From Crateriforma conspicua (lineage in GTDB: Bacteria; Planctomycetota; Planctomycetia; Pirellulales; Pirellulaceae): DNA of 64,000 nucleotides. Below the pieces are notes generated by a model that searched no databases, had not been told where the DNA came from, and saw only the letters and a list, made by a program, of their open reading frames with translations. The position numbers and the translations under genes were made by a program. Shown here piece by piece: positions 42,498 through 51,906 of the stretch (positions within the stretch are counted from its first letter, which is position 1; every line of letters begins with the position of its first letter). The stretch covers positions 6,871,155 through 6,935,154 of the forward strand of contig NZ_CP036319.1 of NCBI RefSeq assembly GCF_007752935.1. The letters run 5' to 3'.

Positions 42498-45400
42498 ATG
42501 CCCTTAACCCAATGCCCATCCACCGCTGCACTACAAGCGCTGGTCCGCGGTGAGCTTGCGCTGGATCAGCTCGAAGACATCATCGCTCATGTCGATGCCT
42601 GCGATCGATGCAAGGAATTTGTTGAACAAGCGGCGTCTTTGGAAACCACGACCGATAGTCAACACGAGGATGAGACACGTGACCTGAACTCGGAAAACGG
42701 TCGGCCAGCGCGAGGTACGGCGTCGGAAAGAATCGCCAAACGACTAAGGCGTCTGGCGGGAATCGCCGACGATTCCTCCGACGACGAGGTGGTCAGTCGT
42801 TTTCTCAAACGACGACGCTCTCCTCGTTCTCCATCGAATCAGATCCCCACGCGAATTGGTCCCTACGTCATTACGGGGCCTCTGGCTCGAGGAGGGATGA
42901 GCACAGTTCACTTAGCACGTCACATCAACTTGGGGCGGCCGGTCGCGATCAAGTGGATGGAAAACTTCGCCGACCTTGACGGGGGCGTTGTGCCGCGGCA
43001 CCAGGCCGAACTCGTTTTAAACGAATGGCGTGCCCACGGAAGGCTGAGCCATCCGAACATCGTTTCGGCAACCGACGCGGGCCTGATCAACCATCATCCC
43101 TTCCTTGTCATGGAATGGATCGACGGCCTCGACCTCTCAAGTTTAATCAAGACCACGGGACCGTTGCACGTCATCGACGCTTGCGAGATTGTTCGTCAGA
43201 TGGCCAATGCTTTTGCATATGTTCATGACCACGGTGTGGTTCATGCTGACATCAAACCATCCAATGCGATGCTCGATCGCTCCGGCGTGGTCAAGGTGCT
43301 CGATCTTGGCACCGCCGCACTGGACGATCAAATGAGCGGCGAAAAACCTCAATTCGGGACGCTGGCATTCATGGCTCCCGAGCGGATCGAAGAGGCAGTC
43401 ACGGATCCCAAGCCTGGCGAAAGTGTTCGTTTCAAGACTCGCAACGATCCAAATTCTGCCATTCGATCCGAGATCTACTCTCTCGGGTGCACGATGTATT
43501 TTCTGCTCAGCCAAAAATCACCCCACGAGAAATCGACGACCAGCGAGCTGAACGCCAGCAAAGTCCTCCAAGCGGTATCCCGGGGACCCGTTGCGATAAC
43601 AATCACTCCGACACAGGGCAGTCCCGACCTTCGCGGACAAGCAACGAAACTCATCGAACGGCTACTCGCACCCAAGCCAAGCGACCGTTTCCAATCGATG
43701 CATGACATCGCTGAAGAACTCACAAGACTCATCCAGACCTTTGAGTCGGAAGCAACGCCCAATTTATCCCTGCTGATTCGTGATCGTGCGACCGAAAAGC
43801 CGCTGCCCGACGCGACGGGGCACACCGTCGGCATTACCGACCTTTTGGACAGTCCATCGAAACCGACTGCAGCTCGCAGACTAGCGTTGGTTGCGTGTTC
43901 GTGCCTCGCACTTGCTGTGATCGCTTATGGCTCGCTGCGTTGGCTTAATCGCAGCCACAGCCGATCATCTCCGAACCGCCTCGCGACTGCCCGCATCAAG
44001 GCCGATCAGGCCACATCAAACAGTTCGCCAATAACGCCCGACATTTCACCACCGGAGACTCTCTTATCCAAAAGAGGTGTTGGCTATACGGTTTTCGGAC
44101 CGGAATACGCTTCGTTCTTAAAATATCGCCCCCAAGCAAACGTCGACTTCTTTTCAACATCCAAGCAGCTTCTCGGCCGCATGCAACGGCTGGATCCCAC
44201 GATCACCAACGCGAGTATCACGACGGTTGCTCCCAGAGACCGAGTGATTCAAGCGGAGTGGTCCTATGACGGACGAAGACTGGCGGTGATTACGGAGCGT
44301 TATCACCTACGGATTTATCATTGGAACGGCCACCGACTTGAAATCGCCTACAAGACACGCGGCGAAGGTACATCCGGTTGGGTGAAAACGATCTGCTGGG
44401 ATCCCAACGACGGTGCACTCATCGCGGCATCGCAAAGCTTTTTGGGTCGCTTTTACCTTACCGAGCCTAACAACTACCAAGTTGACATCCTGCGAGTTGC
44501 CTTTTCGGACATCGAATCGATCGACACACTCACAGACCAAGGCGACACCCTGCTTGCCGTCCAATCAGCCCAAAAGGTGCTACTTTATGACTTGCAAAGC
44601 GGAGACGTGATCACCGATTTCGCCAAGGATGAATCACTTGTCTTTGACGCCATGGGCGACGGGCCGAGTTGCCTATTGAAGCATCCACTTGGAATCGATC
44701 GATGGACGGTACAGCGGGTCGCATCGAAACAAGAACGCGGCCAAGGTAGTACTAAACGGTGGAATTTTTGGCGGACCCCGATCCAACTGGATCGTTGGAG
44801 AGAGGTTTCAGACATCCGGTTCCTCGCCGGGAACAAGTGCTTCTCTGTCACACGAAAGACCGACCTGGTCGTTCACTCATGGGATGACTTGCAATCGCTG
44901 GCCACCCACGATTTTGGACAAGCAAGACCTCTCCATCATCAGTGGCTGCCCTCGTCGGACGGCAGCTATCGCCGCCTTTTGCTGGCTGACCTTGTCGGCG
45001 CTCGACTGCTTGGTACTGACGACTTGTCGCCCGGTGACTCGATCGCGGTGAACAAACCGCTTCGGGAAACTCGCTGTGCCGGCGACCAACTTTACCTTTC
45101 CTTATTCGCACTGAACCCCACAACGAACGGCAACACGACTCAGCTTGCTGCCTTCTGGCGCGGCACCGCTGAGATTTGGGACAGTGATCTTCGCACCATC
45201 GCGTCGCTTCCCCAAACCCGCGCCTTTCGTCTTGCCGACCCACTACCCAATCAAAGCGGCTTTTCGATTTTTTGTAACGATGGCTCGGGTGTCTTCGTTG
45301 GATCGGATGGGAAGTTTATCAGTCGACCAGTACCGAGTCTCGCTCCCGGGGAACAAGATTGCAAAGTGATTCAAGAGAGCTTTCTCGATGGCTTCACGGG

Positions 45401-46412
45401 GACGCTGCACCAGTCGCGAACGCTGTCGAGTCGAATCTATTCTCGCCCCGTCGATCACTTGCTGAATTGGGACCAAAGCAAGACTCGTCACGCGTTTAGT
45501 TTCATCCCAAGTCTTGTGCGGTATGGCGTGAATGACGTTACGCAGGTTCCCGAAGCACACCGTAATCGCCCTTGGGGGTATTGCCGGCTAGCAGCCCGAG
45601 ATTCGCAAGGCAACTCATCAACCATTCTGCTTGATTCGACGCAACGGACTTATCGACTTGCTTTTTCACGAGATGCCGACAGGTTTTGCCACTACACCGG
45701 AGAGGGGAGGTATCGCATCTACGAAGCTGACAATGAACACTTTCATTCCGTAGCATCGGGCTACCTCGCGCCGTTCGGCAATTGGACAAATGCACGAATC
45801 AGTCACGACGGAAAAACGATCTTTGTTGCGGGAAGCAGAAGTGATTCCATCACCGTCGTAGCGTTGCTGGCCCAAAACGCTCAAGAGATCTGGCGCTATC
45901 GATCCACGCGTTTGAAAAATCTGGCCCAAATCGCAATGACCGAATCGGGAAACCTGCTTGTTTGCAATGAACGAGAGTGGCTCGTCTTGGACAAAGAAAC
46001 GGGCAAAGCAATCGAGACCATCGATACTCGTTTGATGTTTGGTTTTCGCCAAGACCGTGTCAGGCAAAGCTACATCGATCAGTCGATCATCAGTTGGCCC
46101 CGAACAAAGTATGTCCAACCACTCGCAATCTGGAGCCCGGATGTCAAGCTGCAATGCCTCGTGTTCGCATGCGGGAATGACCGCTGGATTTCGTTGACGC
46201 CGGACGGTCGCATCATCGACCAGACGGAGAGTGCAGTAGGAAGCGACCGAATGATTCGCAACTCTCAATCTTCAAGCGGCCAATGGATGCCGGCTGAATC
46301 GACCTCATCCGGATCAGCTTTCGCGGCTGCTGATTCACTGATCGTGGTGTGCCATCACGGCGACGATAATCAAACGCTGCACACATTCGCTGACGTGAAC
46401 ACTGGCCGGTGA
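42498..46412 (+). CDS. Transmembrane Ser/Thr protein kinase with N-terminal zinc-finger motif and WD40-like C-terminus
   Basis: A 1304-aa protein. Residues 31-38 have H-x3-C-x2-C (HVDACDRC), the zinc-binding pattern of ZAS anti-sigma factors. Residues ~115-415 are a Hanks-type kinase: Gly loop LARGGMSTVHLA, Lys in VAIKWME (about K152), catalytic loop VHADIKPSN (HAD in place of HRD), DLGTAA in place of DFG, and MAPERIEE in the activation segment. A single membrane span lies at ~463-482 (LALVACSCLALAVIAYGSLR). The remaining ~800 residues are beta-rich with irregular WD40/PQQ-like repeats (VIQAEWSYDGRRLAVI, NWTNARISHDGKTIFV), probably a propeller outside the membrane. It most likely senses an external signal and controls the upstream ECF sigma factor. 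Confidence 0.88.
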   Translation: MPLTQCPSTAALQALVRGELALDQLEDIIAHVDACDRCKEFVEQAASLETTTDSQHEDETRDLNSENGRPARGTASERIAKRLRRLAGIADDSSDDEVVSRFLKRRRSPRSPSNQIPTRIGPYVITGPLARGGMSTVHLARHINLGRPVAIKWMENFADLDGGVVPRHQAELVLNEWRAHGRLSHPNIVSATDAGLINHHPFLVMEWIDGLDLSSLIKTTGPLHVIDACEIVRQMANAFAYVHDHGVVHADIKPSNAMLDRSGVVKVLDLGTAALDDQMSGEKPQFGTLAFMAPERIEEAVTDPKPGESVRFKTRNDPNSAIRSEIYSLGCTMYFLLSQKSPHEKSTTSELNASKVLQAVSRGPVAITITPTQGSPDLRGQATKLIERLLAPKPSDRFQSMHDIAEELTRLIQTFESEATPNLSLLIRDRATEKPLPDATGHTVGITDLLDSPSKPTAARRLALVACSCLALAVIAYGSLRWLNRSHSRSSPNRLATARIKADQATSNSSPITPDISPPETLLSKRGVGYTVFGPEYASFLKYRPQANVDFFSTSKQLLGRMQRLDPTITNASITTVAPRDRVIQAEWSYDGRRLAVITERYHLRIYHWNGHRLEIAYKTRGEGTSGWVKTICWDPNDGALIAASQSFLGRFYLTEPNNYQVDILRVAFSDIESIDTLTDQGDTLLAVQSAQKVLLYDLQSGDVITDFAKDESLVFDAMGDGPSCLLKHPLGIDRWTVQRVASKQERGQGSTKRWNFWRTPIQLDRWREVSDIRFLAGNKCFSVTRKTDLVVHSWDDLQSLATHDFGQARPLHHQWLPSSDGSYRRLLLADLVGARLLGTDDLSPGDSIAVNKPLRETRCAGDQLYLSLFALNPTTNGNTTQLAAFWRGTAEIWDSDLRTIASLPQTRAFRLADPLPNQSGFSIFCNDGSGVFVGSDGKFISRPVPSLAPGEQDCKVIQESFLDGFTGTLHQSRTLSSRIYSRPVDHLLNWDQSKTRHAFSFIPSLVRYGVNDVTQVPEAHRNRPWGYCRLAARDSQGNSSTILLDSTQRTYRLAFSRDADRFCHYTGEGRYRIYEADNEHFHSVASGYLAPFGNWTNARISHDGKTIFVAGSRSDSITVVALLAQNAQEIWRYRSTRLKNLAQIAMTESGNLLVCNEREWLVLDKETGKAIETIDTRLMFGFRQDRVRQSYIDQSIISWPRTKYVQPLAIWSPDVKLQCLVFACGNDRWISLTPDGRIIDQTESAVGSDRMIRNSQSSSGQWMPAESTSSGSAFAAADSLIVVCHHGDDNQTLHTFADVNTGR

Positions 46413-46743
46413 CCACGGTGATAATCACGTCAAGAACTGCCCCAAACTCAGATTCGATTGCAATATGAATTGAATCACGAAATCAGGCGAATCGAACGCT
46501 CGGATCAAACTCTGACTCAACAATCTTGATCGGGATGACGGTTTTTTCGTGTTCATCGACAGTCAGTTTCAAGAATCTATCTATGCCGCTGCCTCTTGGT
46601 CAGCCGCGCCCGCTGATTATGAAACGCCTTGATCCGTTCACACGATCGACGAGATTCGGCGTCCGGTCCGCAGGAGCCAAAGCAAACGGCGAATGAACAT
46701 AGAGCGCATCAAAATGGCGAGAGCGCGATAGTTTTGCCGAAAA
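46413..46743. other. Intergenic stretch without recognised features
   Basis: About 330 bases follow the kinase gene. I found no credible reading frame, RNA gene or strong hairpin. The sequence ends at the second 61-bp repeat, which appears to mark the left edge of the accessory region. Confidence 0.5.
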
Positions 46744-46804
46744 CTGACTCACGCCCTACCAACAAGAGAGAGCCCAGGATCGTAGGCGGTGCCGGAAACA
46801 CCGC
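46744..46804. repeat. 61-bp dispersed direct repeat, copy 2
   Basis: 59 of 61 bases match 17581-17641 in direct orientation, 29.2 kb away. It lies about 85 bp left of a 3' half-tRNA. Confidence 0.85.
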
Positions 46805-46888
46805 AAAACAGGGCGGTTTTCGCGGGTCCAGCGGTTCGGACCCGAGAGCGAACTTGCGGGCCATGCCGAGTTCGCAAATTGAAAAGAG

Positions 46889-46930
46889 TACACCCGGAGG
46901 GATTCGAACCCCCAACCCTCGGTTCCGAAG
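46889..46930 (-). pseudogene. 3' half of a tRNA gene (probable integration-site scar)
   Basis: On the - strand this reads CTTCGGAACC, then a variable region, then a T-arm GGGGGTTCGAATCCCTC and the acceptor strand CGGGTGTA. It has the conserved TTCGAAT T-loop and a 5-bp T-stem. The sequence upstream of the anticodon loop does not pair with the 3' anticodon stem, and no D-arm or 5' acceptor strand follows, so the gene is not intact. Read as a 7-nt loop, CTTCGGA would give anticodon TCG (Arg). Breaks at the anticodon loop are typical att sites of tyrosine recombinases. Confidence 0.7.
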
Positions 46931-47059
46931 GTCGGTCCCTCAATACCTGACTTTGTCGCAGTAAGTGGTTGACTGACAAATGGTTCTGTCGTTTGCGGGC
47001 TGAACACGCCCACTTCGAACTGGTCGCTATTTTACAGCGTTTTCCTGGCCCGTGTAGAG

Positions 47060-47440
47060 CTATCTCTGACGATCTCTGCCACTCGACGAATTCAGTTTGC
47101 GAATTCGTTTTTCAATTTCTGCCGGCGGTGGGCCAACCGGAAACCGTTGTTGTTCCGAGAGCGTGAGGTCGCCCGTGGATGCGTAGTCGAAGCATCGGTC
47201 GCAAAAACTCCAAGGGCTGTCTGGAGGAACTTCGTCAGCAAAGCGTTTACTCACAAGAAACGAACGCTGGCAGCAGTGGCAAACTCGCTCGATCTCTTTC
47301 GGCTCTGCCTCGAGTTCTTCGAACGTCGGCTCTAACGGCTGGCGAGGGCCACACATCTTTGCAACTTGTTCCGCATCGATCCCCAGAAGCGATCCCATTG
47401 CCTGGTAGAGCTCGTCAACCGAGTTAAATCTTGTCTTCAT
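47060..47440 (-). CDS. Small protein with two CxxC pairs (zinc-ribbon-like), downstream of hsdR
   Basis: A 126-aa reading frame starting 9 bp after the hsdR stop on the same strand, so probably the last gene of the operon. The N-terminal ~40 residues are helical and acidic (SVDELYQAMGSLLGIDAEQV). The middle has CHCC (about residue 55) and CDRC (about residue 78), spaced as in a zinc ribbon. The C-terminus is basic (EIEKRIRKLNSSSGRDRQR). I do not recognise the family. Its place in the operon suggests a role with the restriction system, but small cargo genes after hsdR are also common. Confidence 0.6.
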   Translation of the reverse strand: MKTRFNSVDELYQAMGSLLGIDAEQVAKMCGPRQPLEPTFEELEAEPKEIERVCHCCQRSFLVSKRFADEVPPDSPWSFCDRCFDYASTGDLTLSEQQRFPVGPPPAEIEKRIRKLNSSSGRDRQR

Positions 47441-47449
47441 GATTCGCGG

Positions 47450-50400
47450 CTATGATTCTGACGCCCGTGATTTCAGCTTCTCATACAAACCCAGTTGATT
47501 CAGCATCAGACCTTTCAGGCTTTCGCGGATTTCGGCTGAGTTTAGTGCCCTGGTGCTAAGTTCAGACTGTACATCCATGGCATCGATAATGGCGTTCATG
47601 ATTTCGTTGGTAAGATCTGGTGAATTCGCGAACTGTTCTTTGGAGTTACTGGCAGCCTGTTGCTGGAGCACTTCCGATTCCAGGACTTTTTCGTTCAATG
47701 TGGTTGCGTGTGACAACTGATCGCCATCGGTTGTGTCCGTGCCATAGATCTCGTTCAATTTCGAAATGATTTCGGTCAAATAGGCTTTTTCTTTCTCACG
47801 CACCACACCGCTGCCGATCTCGGTCATGGGGTTAAGCTTCGGAGCATCCTTGTCCGATAGCCCGAGATTCCGCTTTCCACGATTTCTCAACTTGTGGTGA
47901 GTCAGTTTGACTTCGGATAGATCCACGCCCTCTCGTTCTCGACCAAATTTGAGAAGTTTGACCAGGTATTTAAAAAAGATTGCTCGCTTCTCGAAGTCTG
48001 TATTTCCGTAGTTGAAGATCTGGGACAGGAACGTATACGCCCGGAGATAAGTCGAAATGTCGGAGCGCAATAGCACGAGGGCGTCCATTGTGTCTTTGGC
48101 CGCCTGGGCTGCTTTGTCGTCCTTGTTCTCAGTGGCTTCGACCCGAGCTGCCTTCGCGGCAGCGAATTTCTTCAGCAAGCGATCCGCAACCGGCGTGATC
48201 GCAGCTTCCAGTTGTTTCTGCTTTGAGTCTGGATTGAGTACAACTTTGACGACACGATCAATCTCGTGCTCATCGTAGTAGCCTTGTGCGTCTAGTTTCG
48301 TACGAAGGTCGAGAATTAGATTCGGGTCAGTCGCGTCGGCGAGCTGGGCCGTTGTGAAATACGTTTTGAATGAATCGAGAATCTCCGCAGGTTCATTGAC
48401 GAAGTCGAGCACGTAGGTGTCGTCCTTGCCGGGATAACACCGATTGAGCCGCGAGAGTGTCTGCACCGCCTGGATCCCAGAAAGCCGTTTATCGACGTAC
48501 ATGCCACAAAGCAACGGCTGATCGAAGCCCGTCTGGAACTTATTTGCAACTAGCAGAATCTGAAATTGATCATCCTTGAAGGCTTCGGCGATGTTGCGTC
48601 CCTTCAAATCAGGGTTCAACTCCTTGCTGTTTTCCTTGAACGGCTCTGGCCCAGATTCTTTGTCGTTTACCTCACCGGAGAAGGCGACGAGCGTTTTCAG
48701 TGGATAGCCTTTCTCGTGGATGTATTTGTTGATTGCTAGCTGCCAGCGAACGGCTTCGACGCGGCTACTTGTCACAACCATTGCCTTGGCCCGGCCCTCC
48801 AGCAACGGAGCAACGGTTTCGCGAAAGTGCTCAACGACGATTTGCACCTTCTGGGCGATGTTATGTGGGTGCAGTCTGACCCATTTCATCAGACCTTTCA
48901 CAGCGGTGCTGCGTTCCACTTCCGTGTCGTTCAGTTCTTTGCCAGCGTTGGCCAGTTTGAAAGCCAACTTGTAAGACGTGTAATTCTTCAAAACGTCCAG
49001 AATGAAGCCTTCTTCGATTGCCTGGCGCATCGAGTACACATGAAACGGCTCCGGAAGATTCCCCTCCCCCGCAGGGTGATCTGGATTTGGACGCCGACCA
49101 AAAAGCTCGAGGGTCTTGGCTTTAGGTGTTGCCGTGAAAGCAACATAGGTGATTCCGGTATCGGCTGATCGGGACGCCATTTGCGCGGTGAGAATATCTT
49201 CGCTGCTGATCGTCCCTCCGTCTTGAAGTTCCTGCTGTTCTTCGGCGGAGAGGATTGTCTTTAATTTGGAAGCAGCTTCTCCCGTTTGCGAACTGTGAGC
49301 CTCATCCGCGATCACCGCAAACTGCTTTCCCTGGGTCGCAGCGAGTTCCCGAACCGCCTCCAACGCAAACGGAAAGGTTTGTATCGTACAAACGACGATC
49401 TTTTTGTCCCCGGACAAAGCTTCGGCCAGCTCGGCACTCTTGCTGCCTTGGTCGCCCTTGATCGTAGCCACAACGCCCGCCGTTCTCTCGAAGCTGTAGA
49501 TTGCATCCTGGAGCTGTCCGTCGATGACTCGGCGGTCAGAAACGACGAGCACGGTATCGAAGATCTTTTTGTTGTTCTCATCGTGAAGATCCGCGAGGAA
49601 GTGGGCCGACCAAGCGATTGAGTTCGTTTTTCCGGAACCTGCTGAGTGCTGAATCAGGTATTTCTGACCAGCCCCTTCGCGGAGAACTGCTTGCTGAAGC
49701 TTTCGAGTTGCATCGAGTTGATGGTAGCGAGGGAAGATCAACTTCTTGATTTGCTTCTTTTGGTCTTTTTCAGCCACCATGTATCGGCCGAGGATCTCCA
49801 ACCAGCTGTCACGATTCCACACCTGCTCCCACAAATACGAGGTGCGGTGACCATTCGGATTGAGGGGATTGCCGGATGCACCGTTGACACCTAGATCAAA
49901 TGGAAGGAAGTCGGTCGCGAACCCGGCAAGTTTCGTCGTCATTCTCACATGGCTACTGCTCACCGCGAAATGTACGAGGGCTCCCGATGGAAATGCCAGG
50001 AGTGGTTCTGAACCTTGACCCTTCGGATGTGGGTTGCGATCTTTCTTGTACTGGTAGACGGCGTCGTCGATGCTCTGCGTGTTGTCTGTCTTAATCTCAA
50101 CCGTAGCGACAGGGATGCCATTTAGAAACAGCACAAGGTCGATGCTGTTCTCGTTATTCAGCGAATAACGAACTTGGCGGACAACTCGCAGCCGATTGGC
50201 GGCATACCGCTTCATGATGTCCGGGTTCATCGCAAGAGCCGGCTTGAATTGGGCCATTCGCAACGGCTTTCGAAGTCCTAATACGTCAAATCCGTTACGG
50301 ATGACGTGGAGCGTACCGCTTTGGTCGAGACAGTCACGCAGACGTTGGAGCAACACGGCTTCAGCGGTAGATCCATGGTTCTTGGTCAGCGTCTTCCAAG

Positions 50401-50560
50401 CGTCCGGATCGGTTTCTTGTACCCAGGCGACGGCGTCTAGAGGAAAAAGAGCGAGCTTACGGTCGTATTGATCTGCAGCTTTCTCCGCGTACAGCCAGCC
50501 GTGTGAGGCGAGGTGATCGCAGATGTCGTTCTCGAATTCGATCTCTTTGTGGAGGTTCAT
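47450..50560 (-). CDS. hsdR: Type I restriction enzyme R subunit (endonuclease and DNA translocase)
   Basis: The 1036-aa size is normal for HsdR. The N-terminal nuclease domain has the PD-(D/E)xK elements IDLVLFLNG and VEIKT (about residues 138-158). The SF2 motor has the Walker A motif AGSGKT near residue 305, DEAH near 418 and motif III FTATPKAKT near 470. The helical C-terminal part (~840-1030) would bind the methyltransferase core. The start overlaps the hsdS stop by 4 nt (ATGA). With HsdM and HsdS it would form the R2M2S complex that cuts unmethylated DNA after ATP-driven translocation. All catalytic motifs are intact. Confidence 0.94.
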   Translation of the reverse strand: MNLHKEIEFENDICDHLASHGWLYAEKAADQYDRKLALFPLDAVAWVQETDPDAWKTLTKNHGSTAEAVLLQRLRDCLDQSGTLHVIRNGFDVLGLRKPLRMAQFKPALAMNPDIMKRYAANRLRVVRQVRYSLNNENSIDLVLFLNGIPVATVEIKTDNTQSIDDAVYQYKKDRNPHPKGQGSEPLLAFPSGALVHFAVSSSHVRMTTKLAGFATDFLPFDLGVNGASGNPLNPNGHRTSYLWEQVWNRDSWLEILGRYMVAEKDQKKQIKKLIFPRYHQLDATRKLQQAVLREGAGQKYLIQHSAGSGKTNSIAWSAHFLADLHDENNKKIFDTVLVVSDRRVIDGQLQDAIYSFERTAGVVATIKGDQGSKSAELAEALSGDKKIVVCTIQTFPFALEAVRELAATQGKQFAVIADEAHSSQTGEAASKLKTILSAEEQQELQDGGTISSEDILTAQMASRSADTGITYVAFTATPKAKTLELFGRRPNPDHPAGEGNLPEPFHVYSMRQAIEEGFILDVLKNYTSYKLAFKLANAGKELNDTEVERSTAVKGLMKWVRLHPHNIAQKVQIVVEHFRETVAPLLEGRAKAMVVTSSRVEAVRWQLAINKYIHEKGYPLKTLVAFSGEVNDKESGPEPFKENSKELNPDLKGRNIAEAFKDDQFQILLVANKFQTGFDQPLLCGMYVDKRLSGIQAVQTLSRLNRCYPGKDDTYVLDFVNEPAEILDSFKTYFTTAQLADATDPNLILDLRTKLDAQGYYDEHEIDRVVKVVLNPDSKQKQLEAAITPVADRLLKKFAAAKAARVEATENKDDKAAQAAKDTMDALVLLRSDISTYLRAYTFLSQIFNYGNTDFEKRAIFFKYLVKLLKFGREREGVDLSEVKLTHHKLRNRGKRNLGLSDKDAPKLNPMTEIGSGVVREKEKAYLTEIISKLNEIYGTDTTDGDQLSHATTLNEKVLESEVLQQQAASNSKEQFANSPDLTNEIMNAIIDAMDVQSELSTRALNSAEIRESLKGLMLNQLGLYEKLKSRASES

Positions 50561-51906
50561 GCCGCAGCCTCCTTTGAACCAAATTCACGAACATCGATCT
50601 TTCCGGTGACGGCTGCGGAGATGAGGGCGGTGCGGCGTTCTCGAAGAAGTTCGATGGCTCGTTCGGCTTCCGACTGAAGCGTGTCAAACCGCTTGCACTG
50701 TAAAGCTAATTCACGAACAATCTCCACTTGCTCAGAAACCGGCGGCAATGCTATCGCAAAACATTTCAGTTTTGATTGCGGCAAGTTATTCGCAAGTCCT
50801 TCTGCGCCACTAATGGATTGCTCGATCTGTGCCCGCATCAATTTTGAGTTGAAAACTGCGACAAAGAACTCGGGCTCCATCGTGTCCGCGAGGTGAATCC
50901 GGAACGTCTTGTCTGACAGCATTAGATGAGGACGAACGTCGTAGACGAATGCGGTTGCACCAACGAGATCGGATGATCCGCTGGCCCGCGACATCAGCAC
51001 GTCGCCCCGCTTTACTTCGTACTCGACAATCGGTTCCAGGTCTTCCGGCAACGCCTTATTCTCAGTTGCCGAAAACACGCCTCGGTTGACGCATCCAGTC
51101 TTCAATATTCCCCATTCGTGTTCACCTGCGGGACGAGACTCGCATTGTGGACTCCAGCCTTGTTCAATCCCAGCAAGTACTCGGCGAACGGAAACAACGG
51201 CCCAATGCTGCGGGACATGGCCGAGCCATTGGTTTCCGGAAGGTTTCATTGGGGCGTTTTTGTCTAATCCTTTAGTCACTGCGTGACTGACGACCGCCCG
51301 ACGCTTTTCCTGCAGCAGCTTAATCAAACGACGCTGCTCCGAAACCAACGTGTCAATCTTTAAAGTTTCAGAATCGAGGAATGAGGCGATATTTTTTTGT
51401 TCGTCTGGCGGTGGAAGCGGAATCGGGATTGTCTTTAGAATGTCCCAGCTGATAGATCGCCGATGTTCAAGGATCCCGTTTCCGTAAGACTGTGCGTATT
51501 GTTGGAAGCCGCCTATTTCAAAGATCCGGAACGCATAGCGAGAATAAATAACGTCTTCACTCGGTGTCAAAACGATGTACACCGGGCTACAAACGCCACG
51601 ATATGTAGATACGCCGTACGAACCAATGTAGTAGTTCATACTATTGATGACGAAGTCGCCTTCGTTGACCACCTTGCACTTCGTCAGGTCTTCCGGCTTC
51701 TTGTTCCCAATGTCCCCTTTATCTGCATACGGAATGACGCCTACGTTCGCCATCAAAGACAGGTAGTCATTGCACTTGCCTTCATCGTTTCGTTCAGTTC
51801 GTTCAGTAACGATCGCCCTGCACGGTGGGACGTCCCAGTGGGAAGGGACTTCACCCAACCAACCGATGTCGGTCGCCTTGTAGTCTGTGTAAGCTGGAAA
51901 ACTCAT
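50557..51906 (-). CDS. hsdS: Type I restriction-modification specificity subunit S
   Basis: 449 aa with the two-fold HsdS layout: target-recognition domain 1 (about 15-165), central conserved helices ([20 protein letters not shown] then [20 protein letters not shown]), target-recognition domain 2 (~225-380), and distal helices ([40 protein letters not shown]). Each helix pair has the PP...EQ...I motif, so both half-site readers look complete. It overlaps hsdM and hsdR by 4 nt each. The recognition sequence cannot be read from the protein. Confidence 0.93.
   Translation of the reverse strand: MSFPAYTDYKATDIGWLGEVPSHWDVPPCRAIVTERTERNDEGKCNDYLSLMANVGVIPYADKGDIGNKKPEDLTKCKVVNEGDFVINSMNYYIGSYGVSTYRGVCSPVYIVLTPSEDVIYSRYAFRIFEIGGFQQYAQSYGNGILEHRRSISWDILKTIPIPLPPPDEQKNIASFLDSETLKIDTLVSEQRRLIKLLQEKRRAVVSHAVTKGLDKNAPMKPSGNQWLGHVPQHWAVVSVRRVLAGIEQGWSPQCESRPAGEHEWGILKTGCVNRGVFSATENKALPEDLEPIVEYEVKRGDVLMSRASGSSDLVGATAFVYDVRPHLMLSDKTFRIHLADTMEPEFFVAVFNSKLMRAQIEQSISGAEGLANNLPQSKLKCFAIALPPVSEQVEIVRELALQCKRFDTLQSEAERAIELLRERRTALISAAVTGKIDVREFGSKEAAA

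Noticed and set aside
46885-46980. Intact tRNA gene
   Set aside because: Only the anticodon-loop-to-acceptor 3' half is present; the 5' acceptor strand and D-arm are missing.
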